64,000 bases of DNA. Source: Stieleria bergensis (lineage in GTDB: Bacteria > Planctomycetota > Planctomycetia > Pirellulales > Pirellulaceae). This document shows positions 45,651 through 54,792 of the stretch, piece by piece (the first letter of the stretch is position 1; each line of letters opens with the position of its first letter). A program made the translations under genes and the position numbers. Where the stretch lies: contig CP036272.1 of the NCBI GenBank assembly GCA_007745635.1, positions 2,907,124-2,971,123 of the forward strand, read 5' to 3'. Below the pieces are notes generated by a model, which saw only the letters and a program-made list of their open reading frames with translations, ran no database searches and was not told the origin of the DNA.

Positions 45651-45913
45651 CCCGTCCGGTTGTTGCTCGCTTCTCTTTGGCCGTCGTCGCCGCGTTTCAC
45701 AGGCTGGGCGGATTGCTGCCAGTTTGACGCTAGGGGGAAACGTTCGCCCGGCGATCGCGAAATGCTCGGACACTGAGCGGATGATGGTGATTGCCGGTCC
45801 AGGTGAGTGATACAATGCAGGGGTGATCGAGCCTCCGCTGCGCGTGCCGCAGAAGACTTGCTTGCCGTCGTTCCTGTTTCGATTGTTCCCAACCTTTTGG
45901 TCGTGAGAAGTCG

Positions 45914-46390
45914 ATGGTTCCCGAAGAGTTTTTACGTGCGTTGTGCGGTCCCTGGCAGGGAACTTGTCGGACGTGGCTGGAGCCAGGCAAGCTGGCGGAC
46001 GAATCGGCGATCCATGGCCAGTTCGATGCCTTGCTAAACGAGCGTTTCCTTCGTCACAGTTATGAATCGGAAATCCAGGCCAAGCCGCGACATGGAGAAG
46101 AGCTTATGACCTTCAATACGGTCAGCAAGCAGTATCAAGTGTGCTGGTTCGATAGCTTCCACATGAATTATGCCTTGATGAGCTCCCAGGGCGATCCCAC
46201 AGCCCAAGGGATGGACGTGCTTGGTCATTACGATGTGGGATCAGGGCTGCCGCAATGGGGATGGCGCACGGTGTATTCGCTCGTGTCGTCCCAGGAATTG
46301 ACGGTGATTGCGTACAACGTTTCTCCACAGGGTGAAGAAGCCAAAGCGGTTGAAACGGTCTATCGTCGCGTCGCAAAGAGCGTCGGTTGA
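45914..46390 (+). CDS. DUF1579 family protein
   Basis: A 158-residue soluble protein with the DUF1579 pattern: LCGPWQGTCRTWLEPGKLADES at the start, then an all-beta, lipocalin-like layout (RFLRHSYESEI; MTFNTVSKQYQVCWFDSFHM; GHYDVGSGLPQWGWRTVY). No catalytic residues can be named. It is read alone, about 230 bp before the TRIC-type gene. Function unknown. Confidence 0.75.
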   Translation: MVPEEFLRALCGPWQGTCRTWLEPGKLADESAIHGQFDALLNERFLRHSYESEIQAKPRHGEELMTFNTVSKQYQVCWFDSFHMNYALMSSQGDPTAQGMDVLGHYDVGSGLPQWGWRTVYSLVSSQELTVIAYNVSPQGEEAKAVETVYRRVAKSVG

Positions 46391-46619
46391 TTCGCCGTTT
46401 TTTTCGCCGCGATTGATTCACTGGGGTGACGGTCAAGACGCCGCTTTCCGCCGATCGCTGCTCGTTGTGCGATCCCCTGCCCCGCTGATGCTGCCAGGGC
46501 TTCAAACTTGTTAAGGTCGGCTTGTCGCTTTGGGGATGATCATTTATCAATCCGCCGCATGTTGTCAATGCGAAGCCGCATCGGCCGTGTTTTTCAATCA
46601 GATGGTTTGAAGTTGCCAG

Positions 46620-47228
46620 ATGTTCCAGGGACTTGAACTTGCCGCTGTGATCGCCAGCGCCGTGTATGGTGTGCTGTTAGCGCACCGCCACCAGATGGAC
46701 CTTGTCGGCGCCTATAGCTTGGCCTTAGTGGTCTCGTTTGGTGGTGGCACGATCCGCGACTTATGTCTTGATCGCACCCCGCTGTTTTGGATCCACCATT
46801 ACAACTATCCGATCGTGGTGTTTGCGATTGCGGTCGCTGGATCGATGTTTCCGCGCATCACACATAAGACCGAACCTTGGCTGCGCATTCCCGATGCGTT
46901 GGGGTTGGGGCTGTTTACGATCGCCGGCGTTGAATCAGCATTAGCAGCCGAAACCAGCTATTTCATTGCCGCCTTGTTCGGCGTGATCACGGGAACCTTT
47001 GGCGGTGTGATCGGCGACATCATTTGCAATCGAGTGCCGAGTTTGTTTCGCCCGGCGCCAATGTTTGCGACCTGTGCCTTTAGCGGTGCGTGGCTGTATT
47101 TGCTGCTTCAAGCCATGCCAGGGTTGCAGCGTTATGCGGTCGTGATTGCGACAGCCTTCATCGTTGTCTTTCGCATCGCAGCGTTAAGGTACGATTGGCG
47201 ACTGCCGCATCGCGAATTTCAGGAATAG
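46620..47228 (+). CDS. TRIC/UPF0126 family membrane channel protein
   Basis: A 202-residue inner-membrane protein with about seven hydrophobic segments and the two-repeat layout of the UPF0126 (YicG/YadS) family, structurally related to trimeric intracellular cation channels. The repeat signatures are SFGGGTIRDLCLDRTP in the first half and GTFGGVIGDIICNRVP in the second. Likely a monovalent cation channel; ion and direction unknown. It converges on the symporter gene. Confidence 0.85.
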   Translation: MFQGLELAAVIASAVYGVLLAHRHQMDLVGAYSLALVVSFGGGTIRDLCLDRTPLFWIHHYNYPIVVFAIAVAGSMFPRITHKTEPWLRIPDALGLGLFTIAGVESALAAETSYFIAALFGVITGTFGGVIGDIICNRVPSLFRPAPMFATCAFSGAWLYLLLQAMPGLQRYAVVIATAFIVVFRIAALRYDWRLPHREFQE

Positions 47229-47271
47229 CCCGCTTGTTATTGCCCCTGGCCTGCTTGAGCCAGGGTGCCGT

Positions 47272-47323
47272 GCTTCGCTGGGCTGCTAGGATGAGACGCT
47301 TCGCTGGGCCGCTAGGATGCTGG
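47272..47323. repeat. 26-bp direct duplication
   Basis: Two 26-bp units beginning GCTTCGCTGGGC-GCTAGGATG lie head to tail between the TRIC-type gene and the symporter. The second copy overlaps the last four codons of the symporter gene (stop at 47312), so the symporter C-terminus lies within it. Confidence 0.7.
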
Positions 47324-48691
47324 CATCGCTTTTTCGACCACCGCAGCTCCCACGCTGTCGCCGAACACATTGACGGTTGTTCGGAAGCGATCCAGCAACC
47401 AGTCGACCGATAAGATCAAGCCCATGTATTCCAGTGGCAGTCCAACTGCGTTCAGGACAATCAGCATCGTGATCAAGCCTGCTTCGGGAATGCCTGCTGC
47501 TCCGATCGCAGCCAGCGTTGCCGTGACCGCAATGATCAGCTGCTGGAACAGGGATAGATCAGCACCGCTGACCTGAGCGATGAACAGTGCGGCACCGGCT
47601 TCATACAACGCCGTGCCGTCCATGTTGATGGTGGCGCCCAGCGGGACGACGAATTCAGTCGAACGTTTAGAAACGCCCGCTTCTTCGGCGCACTCCAGAG
47701 TGATCGGCAGCGTGGCCGATGAGCTGGCAGTGGAGAACGCTGTGAGCAGTGCTTTGGCCATCGCCAGCAAGTAACGGAACGGATTCTTGCGCAGCACGAT
47801 GTAATAAATCAGTGGCAAGACGACTAATGCGTGAATGCCTAGGCCGGCAATGATCGTCATGAAGTAACCACCGATCTGCCGCAGCTCGGCCCAAAAGGCT
47901 TCACTCCCATTGGACATCGCTTCTCCAAACCTGGAGGCAACCAAACAGAAGATCCCGATGGGAGCGAGGTACATCAGCAGCATGACAAATTTCATCAGCG
48001 CCGCATTGGACTGGGTCACCAAGTTGGTCAAACTGCTGACGTCTTCGCGCATCGTGGTCAGCATCGCTGCAAAGGCAATGGCAAAGACAATCATCGGCAG
48101 CAACTGTTGATCGGCAGCGGCTGCCAATAAGTTGTCGCTGACTAACATGAGCACCAAGTTCTCCACGATCATCGTGACCGACGGTGGTGATTCTGGTTGG
48201 CCTTCAGGAAGCGGCGCCAACACGCGTTGAACTTCCGAGGCACTCAGTCCCGTTTCTTCAGAGAGGTACTTGCCAATCTTGCCACGAGAGTTCTTTTCGG
48301 CTGCACTGACCAACTTTTCTTCTTGATCAGCGGTCAGCGTCATTTTGCCAGGCTGAAAAACGTTTACAACCAACAAGCCCAGAATGACTGCGATCACTGT
48401 CGTCATCAAGTAGTAGCCCACCGCAGCTGCACCGGGGCGTCCCAGCTTGCGGACGTCTCCCATGCCAAGCACGCCACACATCACCGAAGTGAACACCAGT
48501 GGCACCACAAGCATCTTCAGCATTCGCAAAAACAATTCACCGCCAAGATGCAGGCTAGCGGCAAAATCAGGGGCCAAAAAGGCGCAGAGAAACGCCAGAA
48601 CGATCGAGCCAAAGATCGCCGGGGTCAGCCATTTTGCGTGATTGTCGCCACCTGAACTACCGCTTGCTGCTTGATTTGGAGCTGCGTTCAT
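47312..48691 (-). CDS. Dicarboxylate/amino acid:cation symporter
   Basis: A 459-residue inner-membrane transporter of the DAACS family (GltP/DctA type) taking up glutamate, aspartate or C4-dicarboxylates with H+ or Na+. Hallmarks are the Ser-rich hairpin STASSSATLP, VPLGATINMDGTALY and AAIGAAGIPEAGLITM, followed by SVDWLLDRFRTTVNVFGD. An extra periplasmic loop (about residues 120-190, Lys/Glu-rich) sits before the central helices. Substrate not resolved. The upstream 326 bp contain a long hairpin. Confidence 0.9.
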   Translation of the reverse strand: MNAAPNQAASGSSGGDNHAKWLTPAIFGSIVLAFLCAFLAPDFAASLHLGGELFLRMLKMLVVPLVFTSVMCGVLGMGDVRKLGRPGAAAVGYYLMTTVIAVILGLLVVNVFQPGKMTLTADQEEKLVSAAEKNSRGKIGKYLSEETGLSASEVQRVLAPLPEGQPESPPSVTMIVENLVLMLVSDNLLAAAADQQLLPMIVFAIAFAAMLTTMREDVSSLTNLVTQSNAALMKFVMLLMYLAPIGIFCLVASRFGEAMSNGSEAFWAELRQIGGYFMTIIAGLGIHALVVLPLIYYIVLRKNPFRYLLAMAKALLTAFSTASSSATLPITLECAEEAGVSKRSTEFVVPLGATINMDGTALYEAGAALFIAQVSGADLSLFQQLIIAVTATLAAIGAAGIPEAGLITMLIVLNAVGLPLEYMGLILSVDWLLDRFRTTVNVFGDSVGAAVVEKAMPAS

Positions 48692-48794
48692 GCGTTCCTT
48701 CCTTCCATGTGATGACGCTCTGCTGATTGGTTGTGTGCCCGTAGGGATTGTCTCAGTCGTCGTTCCCCTTGCAAGCAGAGCGCGGCTCAGCGGA

Positions 48795-48841
48795 GAGACG
48801 AATGATCCTCACGACTTGGCTCAGCCAAAATCGTTCGTCTC
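48795..48841. other. Long imperfect hairpin between divergent genes
   Basis: GAGACGAATGAT pairs with ATCGTTCGTCTC (12 bp, one G-T) and encloses a second hairpin TTGGC-TCA-GCCAA. It lies in the 326-bp gap between the symporter gene and the plus-strand membrane-protein gene, which otherwise shows nothing. Operator, RNA structure or repeat element are all possible. Confidence 0.55.
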
Positions 48842-49017
48842 ATCTTAGCATGTTTTGCGCCGCCATTGGAACCACTGAATCAGGGTTCGAGGTATGATGA
48901 TGCGACGGCGAGAACATTTGATTAAGCGGGTGAGTTTCTATGCAAGAGATTTCGCCGCGCCTCGATTCCCGCAGACTGAACGTTGAATGGCTCGAAAGGG
49001 TCGTTCGTATTGAATCA

Positions 49018-49623
49018 ATGAAGAATGAGAGTGGCATTGTGTCTGATAGCGAAGCAATCAATCCATATCAGGCGCCGTTGACAACCGGTGATGACGCCGT
49101 CGGCCAGGATCCCTTTTCCACCGCTCAGGCAAGTCAGCAGTACGCGCCCGCCTCGTTACCGCGCACCGCCACCCGCTGGTTCTTGATCTGTGGGATCAGT
49201 TGCCTGCCCAGTTTCTTCTGGGGTTTGATGGGGCTGGATGCGGCGCTTTTGGGCATGATCACCGGAGTCCTTCTGTTTGCCATCGGATACACCGCGCTGG
49301 ATTATGGGACCCGGTTCCGCGAATTCCGGAAGAATCCAACCATCTCATCGACATTGAAGGTGGTCTATGGGACACGGATCATTATCACGATCTTGGTGCC
49401 GGTCGCGGCTTATCTGGATTTGGTGTGTGGCATGGGAGCGGTGGTGCTTTCACAGGCATTCTTGGGCGAGTTCGGGTACAGCGGGGACTTGGCTGTTCAA
49501 ACCTACATCGGAGCAACCGTGACGACCCTGATCCAAGGATTCATCTTGAACTTCGTTCTGCTGATCTATGCCTCGTTAATCTTATTGGTCCGCTTTCTGT
49601 TTCGTGTCATGACTCGGGTTTGA
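49018..49623 (+). CDS. Planctomycete membrane protein with NPYQAP motif
   Basis: About 201 residues from the ATG at 49018 (MKNESGIVSDSEAINPYQAP); the frame is open to 48940. The short NPYQAP motif near the N-terminus is frequent in planctomycete membrane proteins of unknown role. A disordered Gln/Ala-rich stretch is followed by four hydrophobic helices (LICGISCLPSFFWGLMGL; AALLGMITGVLLFAIGY; IIITILVPVAAYLDLV; LNFVLLIYASLILLVRFLF). No catalytic motif. Function unknown. Confidence 0.65.
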   Translation: MKNESGIVSDSEAINPYQAPLTTGDDAVGQDPFSTAQASQQYAPASLPRTATRWFLICGISCLPSFFWGLMGLDAALLGMITGVLLFAIGYTALDYGTRFREFRKNPTISSTLKVVYGTRIIITILVPVAAYLDLVCGMGAVVLSQAFLGEFGYSGDLAVQTYIGATVTTLIQGFILNFVLLIYASLILLVRFLFRVMTRV

Positions 49624-49688
49624 CACAGCGCTGGTCCAGTTTCCCTCCCCTCCCTTTCCTTCCCTGAACGATTCAATGGAGTTTGATC

Positions 49689-50642
49689 ATGGTGCGTTTT
49701 CTGTCGCTTGTCCTGTTGGCTTTGGTTTGCCTTGCGAACCCTGTGTTGGCAGCGGATCCAGTGTTGGCATCGGATCCACCAGAGCCCCCGACCAGCTGGA
49801 CTTATCCGCCACAGATGAATGCGTCCGCGGTCGAGGTGTATCGCACCGTTGGCGATGTCGAATTAAAAGCGTGGATCTTTACGCCGCCGAATCATCAGCC
49901 CACAGACTCTCGCGCCGCGGCAGTGTTTTTCTTTGGCGGTGGCTGGAATGCTGGCACGCCTGGACAGTTCTATCCACACTGCGTTCATCTTGCCAAACGC
50001 GGCATGGTAGCGATCACGGTTGATTACCGAGTTAAAACCCGCCATCAGGTGTTGCCTCAGCAATGCCTGGCGGACGCGAAAGCCGCACTGCGCTGGGTGC
50101 GTGCCAACGCCAAGCGATTGGGGGTCAATCCCAAACAAGTCGCTGCAGGAGGCGGCTCTGCCGGCGGTCACTTGGCCGCAGCGACTGGAACGGTAAAGGG
50201 CTTTGAAGATGGAGACTTTCTGGATTACCGATCAACGCCAGACGCGATGTTGCTGTTCAATCCCGCGGTGGCCCTGGCTGCGATCGACGGCCAAGAAAAC
50301 GAGTTTCCTGCAGAAAAGTTGGCCGACATCGATCGACGTTGCGACGGTCTGGCCAAACAGCTTTCGCCCTTTCATCATGTCGCCAAGGGCGTTGCTCCGA
50401 CCGTCATCTTTCATGGAACCAATGACAGTGCAGTGCCCTACTGGACCGTGGTAGAGTATCAGAAGTTGATGAAGGACAACGGCAATCGCTGCCAGTTGAT
50501 GACGTATCAAGGGCAGCCACATGGCTTCTTCAACGCCGGGCGTGGGCAAGGTGAAAAACGGGCCGAAGCCAATCGTCGTTATCACCAGACCATCAAGCAA
50601 TTGGACGAATTCTTGGTCTCGCTGGGCTATTTAAAGCAGTGA
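49689..50642 (+). CDS. Exported alpha/beta-hydrolase (esterase/acetyl xylan esterase-like)
   Basis: About 317 residues from MVRFLSLVLLALVCLANPVLA, a clear signal peptide. An 18-bp duplication at the cleavage region doubles the VLA-x-DP sequence. The hydrolase core has FFFGGGWNAGTPGQF (oxyanion loop), the nucleophile elbow GGGSAGGHLAA, then FHGTNDSAVPY and QGQPHGFFN, supplying the expected Ser-Asp-His triad. It resembles BD-FAE/lipase-type esterases that often act on plant or algal polysaccharide esters. Substrate unknown. Confidence 0.83.
   Translation: MVRFLSLVLLALVCLANPVLAADPVLASDPPEPPTSWTYPPQMNASAVEVYRTVGDVELKAWIFTPPNHQPTDSRAAAVFFFGGGWNAGTPGQFYPHCVHLAKRGMVAITVDYRVKTRHQVLPQQCLADAKAALRWVRANAKRLGVNPKQVAAGGGSAGGHLAAATGTVKGFEDGDFLDYRSTPDAMLLFNPAVALAAIDGQENEFPAEKLADIDRRCDGLAKQLSPFHHVAKGVAPTVIFHGTNDSAVPYWTVVEYQKLMKDNGNRCQLMTYQGQPHGFFNAGRGQGEKRAEANRRYHQTIKQLDEFLVSLGYLKQ
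49743..49778 (+). repeat. 18-bp tandem duplication at the signal-peptide cleavage region
   Basis: GTGTTGGCAGCGGATCCA and GTGTTGGCATCGGATCCA, one mismatch, in frame; they encode VLAADP and VLASDP. Confidence 0.85.
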
Positions 50643-50824
50643 AACGCAGGGGTTCGAACGAAGGCAAGCGGGCACAGGTTACGGCGCAGTTTTGACCTGC
50701 GCCCTGGCGTGCTTTGCTTCGGAGTCTGAGTGGCGTTTGATGAAGTGCCAGCATCATTGGTGTCCAGGGCGATGGCTCTGGACACCTGCACTGAGTCGCG
50801 GTTACAGCGACTTGCTGCATCGTG

Positions 50825-52117
50825 CTAGGCAAGCAGTGCTGCGATGGGGTCCCCGTCACCACCAATTTTAAATGGCCGGCCATTGGGAGCGACTTGCTCA
50901 CTATCCAAGGGCAGGTCGGCAGCGGCGGCGATGGTTCGGTTGAAATCGCTGACCGAAACACCGTCTTTCTTGACGTAGGAGCCTTTGGCGTCGCTTTCCC
51001 CGTAGACCTGTCCCCCTTGAATCCCGGCACCGGCCAACAGCGAACTGAACACGCCCGGGTGATGGTCGCGGCCAACGTTCGCATTGATGTTTGGTTTACG
51101 GCCAAACTCAGTCGTCAGCACGACCAGTGTTTCAGAGAGTAATCCGGTGCGATGAAGGTCCTTGAGCAGGATTCCCAGCGCATCGTCCAAAATCTTGGCT
51201 TTCTCTGGCAAGCGACCATAAATGTCCTGGTGCATGTCCCAGCCACCATAGCTGACCTCGACAAAGCGAGCTCCTTTTTCCACCAGTCGTCGCGCCAGCA
51301 AGCAACCTTGGCCCAACGGATTATTGCCATACGCATCGCGGACCTTTTGGTCTTCCTCTTTGATATCGAAGACCTTCAGCTGATCGCTTCCCATCAACGT
51401 ACGGGCTTCGTCGTAAAGCTGATTGTAGGCTTCGATTTTGGGATTCTTGCGGTGCCGCGTTTGGAATGCCGTATCAAACTTATCGGCCAGTTCCAGGCGG
51501 CGTTGGAACAGCTGGTCGGGCAGGTACGCCGGTAGCTTGATGTTTTGAATGCCGTTGGCTGGGTTGGCGATCGGGACCGGCGACAGCGAGGGCTCTAGGA
51601 ATCCAGCGCCGGGGTGGCGGTTGGTATTTCCGATCACGTAATTGCCGGGCAGTTCGCGATTCAGTCTGCCTTTATCATTCAGCATCCAGCCGCCCATGCT
51701 GGGGTGCTGAATGCTGTTGAGTTTCTTGTAGGCCGTCCGCATAAGGTACTGGCCTTTGTCGTGCGCGCCGGTTTCGGTATTCAGAGACCGAACGCAAGCG
51801 ATCGCGCCGGCCAGGTATGACAGCTTGGGAAACAGGTTGCCAAACATGACGCCGGGAACGCGTGTTTGGATCGGTTTCGTCTCCCCGGCTTCGGCAACGC
51901 CTTGCTTGGGGTCGAAGGTGTCCAGGTGCGTCATCGCACCTTCCATGAACAGATAAATGATGTGCTTGGCTTTTCCGCTGGCGGTGGGCGCTGCGGCAGC
52001 TTGGTTCATCGCCAGGCTGCTGCCCAATCCGCCTGCAAAGGTAACGCCCAGGCATTGCGAGGCGACGCTACGCATGAAGCTACGTCGATCTTCACCGGTG
52101 TATTCAATTCGTGACAT
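50825..52117 (-). CDS. DUF1501 protein (Tat-exported)
   Basis: About 430 residues from the ATG at 52117 (MSRIEYTGEDRRSFMR), whose RRSFM is a twin-arginine-type signal. The frame is open to 52186. The mature part has the DUF1501 pattern of a sulfatase-like fold: HIIYLFMEGAMTHLDTFDPK, the GAHDKGQYLMRT block, EVSYGGWDMHQD and TEFGRKPNINANVGRDHHPG. It follows the DUF1549/DUF1553 gene by 82 bp on the same strand. This pairing is a hallmark of planctomycetes; the molecular function is not established. Confidence 0.88.
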   Translation of the reverse strand: MSRIEYTGEDRRSFMRSVASQCLGVTFAGGLGSSLAMNQAAAAPTASGKAKHIIYLFMEGAMTHLDTFDPKQGVAEAGETKPIQTRVPGVMFGNLFPKLSYLAGAIACVRSLNTETGAHDKGQYLMRTAYKKLNSIQHPSMGGWMLNDKGRLNRELPGNYVIGNTNRHPGAGFLEPSLSPVPIANPANGIQNIKLPAYLPDQLFQRRLELADKFDTAFQTRHRKNPKIEAYNQLYDEARTLMGSDQLKVFDIKEEDQKVRDAYGNNPLGQGCLLARRLVEKGARFVEVSYGGWDMHQDIYGRLPEKAKILDDALGILLKDLHRTGLLSETLVVLTTEFGRKPNINANVGRDHHPGVFSSLLAGAGIQGGQVYGESDAKGSYVKKDGVSVSDFNRTIAAAADLPLDSEQVAPNGRPFKIGGDGDPIAALLA

Positions 52118-52199
52118 AGGACTGTTTGATGAGGCGTGGAAGTTTCGTTTGGCAATCAGTCGCCCGCCAACAATTGGCGGGCACATTGCGAGTGGATGA

Positions 52200-54236
52200 C
52201 TATTGAATGAATAAGAATTCGCGAGTGTTCAGAAGCGCCCAAATGATGTTGCCATAAGCAACATTTCGATTTCGCACCTTATTGAACTCGCCGGCAACAG
52301 CGATCCGATCTTTCGCCGTTGGCTTACGGGTTAGAACGGACAGGAACACTGCCTCGACCCGGCCGCGAACATCGTCAATTCCCAGCACCGTGTCGACCAT
52401 GACCGAACCGGGTTCCAGCATGACGTGTGTGATAGGACCGTTGAACATCGACAAGATTTGCGGAACCGTCGCTTCCTCAGCAGAACCATTGATGGTCTCT
52501 CGATCACTTTGGCCAAACTGACGCAGGAACGAATCCGCTTTGGAGGGCGATGGCAGTTCACTGGCTCGGCACAGCACACGGCTTTTGTAACCATGCTTCT
52601 TTAGGATTTCACGGTTGTACTTGCCAAGGAAGTAAGTCTCGCCGAATTTCTCGCTCTGAGCTTTTGCGCTGGCAAAGGTCAACTTGGTGAAGTCAACATC
52701 CAGGTAGGGCTTCATTTGCTGTGCTGTCGGTCGCTGGAACGGCATGGTGTTGCGGATCGACATTGTCAGCAACGAGTCCCACAGTTGTTCTGCGGTCATG
52801 CGGCGAATGGTTGGACCGGGAAAATAGTAGGGTTCGCCACTGGTCAGCGAGTAATCGGTCGCAATCCGCTGATAGGTGCGCGAGTACAGGATGATGCGAG
52901 TCAAATCACGCAGGTTGTAGCCGGATCGAATCAGTTCCTCGCCCAAGTGTGCCATTGCCTCTTCGTTGGCGTTGATGTTCTCGTCACGGAAGTCATCGAT
53001 CGGTTCCACCATCCCCACGCCCATGAAGCGTTTCCACATCCGATTAACAATGGTGTTGTGGAATCGCTCATTCTCTGGACTGGTGACCCAGGCGGCGAAC
53101 TGCGTTCTTGGCATCGCGTTCTTGGCCTTGGAGGGAACCTCACCCCAAAGCACTTCTGGCTCGACAATGGAGTTGGGTTTGGCGTCACCGTAGGCATAAT
53201 CATGAGGCAATTTCAGATTGGCTTTGACCTCGGAGACCTTGTACGAGTTGGCGCGAATCATTCGCTGGAACGCGCCCGGAACTCGACCCTGTGGATAATG
53301 CTTTCTGGCTTCATTGATCATCGCGTTTGCGGGATTGGTTTTTTCAAACCCTGGATCACCGCGTTTGATTCGCGTGCGTGTGCCAGCCGTGAACGCTGCC
53401 AATTCGTAGAACTGGTACTGAGACCATTGGTCAAAGGGATGGTCATGGCATTGAGCACAACCAATCTGTGTCCCCAAAAAGACACGCACGGTGTTGTCGA
53501 TGTACGGTAACGGCATGCCATCGTCGCGAAGCTGGTACCCGGTTGCTGGGTTGTCCCAGATTTTGCCCTCGGCCGTCAGCATCTCATAAACCCATTTATC
53601 GTAGGGCTTGTTGCTGCGAATCGCCTCTTTGACATAGCCCATGAACGGCTCGGCCACGATGTTCGGTTGTGGTCGATTGACCAACCGCAACGTGTCCGCC
53701 CAGAAGTTGTAATTATTGCTGACGTAGTCTGGGCTACTTAACAGGCGATCAATCAACTCAACGCGTTTTTCGGGATTGGTCGAATCAAGAAAGCGTGTCG
53801 TTTCGGCAAGCGTTGGAATGCGTCCAGCAACATCCAGATACACACGGCGCAAAAAGACTTCGTCCGACGCCAGCCGATTTGGGGTCTGACCTTTCTGAGC
53901 CAATTTAGATTCAATCAGATCGTCCAGTTTGGAAGCCGCCAGTTCCAGTTCCGAGCGACTTTTGCGGTCAACCGGAGGGACATTCATCAGCTTGCCAGGC
54001 TTGGTGCGAACACTCTCGGGAAGTCTGATCTTTGGCGGGGCCTGCTTCGGCGGTGGTTTCTTCTTGGCGTTCTGAGCCAGCACAGGACTTGCCGTCAGTA
54101 TCAAACAGGTCGTCATCACGCTAGCCAATCCCAGGATCCCGGGACGCGTGAAGGGGCGAAGTCTGAATGCAGATCGAATGCCGAACACAGATCGAAAGCT
54201 GGAGGCAAATCGTGGTTTCAATGCAGATGTCATCAT
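52200..54236 (-). CDS. DUF1549/DUF1553 protein with heme motif
   Basis: A 678-residue exported protein (signal peptide ending near SPVLAQ). A Lys/Pro-rich linker precedes the DUF1549 domain (about 85-290: RVYLDVAGRIPTLAE; DRLLSSPDYV), which includes the heme-c site CAQCHDHPFD. DUF1553 follows (about 380-650: MPRTQFAAWVTSPENERF, VNRMWKRFMGVGMVEP, GYNLRDLTRIILYSRTYQR). The N-terminal leader shows imperfect short repeats (SFRSVFGIRSAFRLRPF). It is upstream of the DUF1501 gene. Electron transfer or carbohydrate-related periplasmic roles have been suggested for such proteins, but none is proven. Confidence 0.88.
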   Translation of the reverse strand: MMTSALKPRFASSFRSVFGIRSAFRLRPFTRPGILGLASVMTTCLILTASPVLAQNAKKKPPPKQAPPKIRLPESVRTKPGKLMNVPPVDRKSRSELELAASKLDDLIESKLAQKGQTPNRLASDEVFLRRVYLDVAGRIPTLAETTRFLDSTNPEKRVELIDRLLSSPDYVSNNYNFWADTLRLVNRPQPNIVAEPFMGYVKEAIRSNKPYDKWVYEMLTAEGKIWDNPATGYQLRDDGMPLPYIDNTVRVFLGTQIGCAQCHDHPFDQWSQYQFYELAAFTAGTRTRIKRGDPGFEKTNPANAMINEARKHYPQGRVPGAFQRMIRANSYKVSEVKANLKLPHDYAYGDAKPNSIVEPEVLWGEVPSKAKNAMPRTQFAAWVTSPENERFHNTIVNRMWKRFMGVGMVEPIDDFRDENINANEEAMAHLGEELIRSGYNLRDLTRIILYSRTYQRIATDYSLTSGEPYYFPGPTIRRMTAEQLWDSLLTMSIRNTMPFQRPTAQQMKPYLDVDFTKLTFASAKAQSEKFGETYFLGKYNREILKKHGYKSRVLCRASELPSPSKADSFLRQFGQSDRETINGSAEEATVPQILSMFNGPITHVMLEPGSVMVDTVLGIDDVRGRVEAVFLSVLTRKPTAKDRIAVAGEFNKVRNRNVAYGNIIWALLNTREFLFIQ

Positions 54237-54792
54237 TGACCAGAGCCGAGGGAGAGAAGAGAAGTTGAAAAGCTGTCGGTGCGAACACCAAGTTGCAAAT
54301 CACGCCATGTTATTGTCGTCGATTAGACCGCTGTGGCAACCTGAGGGCATTCATCGCGGTGTTAAGAATTGCTGGATTGGCGGCCAGCCGACGCTCCGTG
54401 GCAGGCGGAAAGTCGTCAGCATCATGCCATTTTCGGAACGTTTGACGCAGCCCCAAAGTACTTACCACCCTGGTCAAAGACACGAAACAGTTGTGGAGTT
54501 TCCCGTTGTCGATGAAAACGGATTCAATCCATGCCGATTGGGCGTGTTCTCCGACGTTCCCGGTCGCTATTTCGCCATCTGGGTGGGTCATGCTGGCACT
54601 TAGTCTGGGCAGCGCTGGGGAAGTCGAGAGGGTCGCCTGGGCCCTCTGCCGGTTGGCGTTCCAATCGCGCCGGCGGGGCGGATTGCGGTGGAGTTCGATC
54701 GCTGAATTGAGTGCGGCTTTTTGTGGAACAGCTGAGCAAATCTGTGCGACTCGGCTTTGCGTTGCCGCCGGGGGTTTGCTACAAGCCAAACC
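54237..54792. other. Divergent intergenic region without a supported gene
   Basis: The longest frame (minus, 54310-54789) lacks any domain or signal peptide and is not called. The interval should hold promoters for the DUF1549 gene and the plus-strand pair; none was recognised with confidence. Confidence 0.4.

Noticed and set aside
54310-54789. Minus-strand frame of 159 codons in the DUF1549 upstream region
   Set aside because: No domain or start signal; occupies the divergent promoter region.
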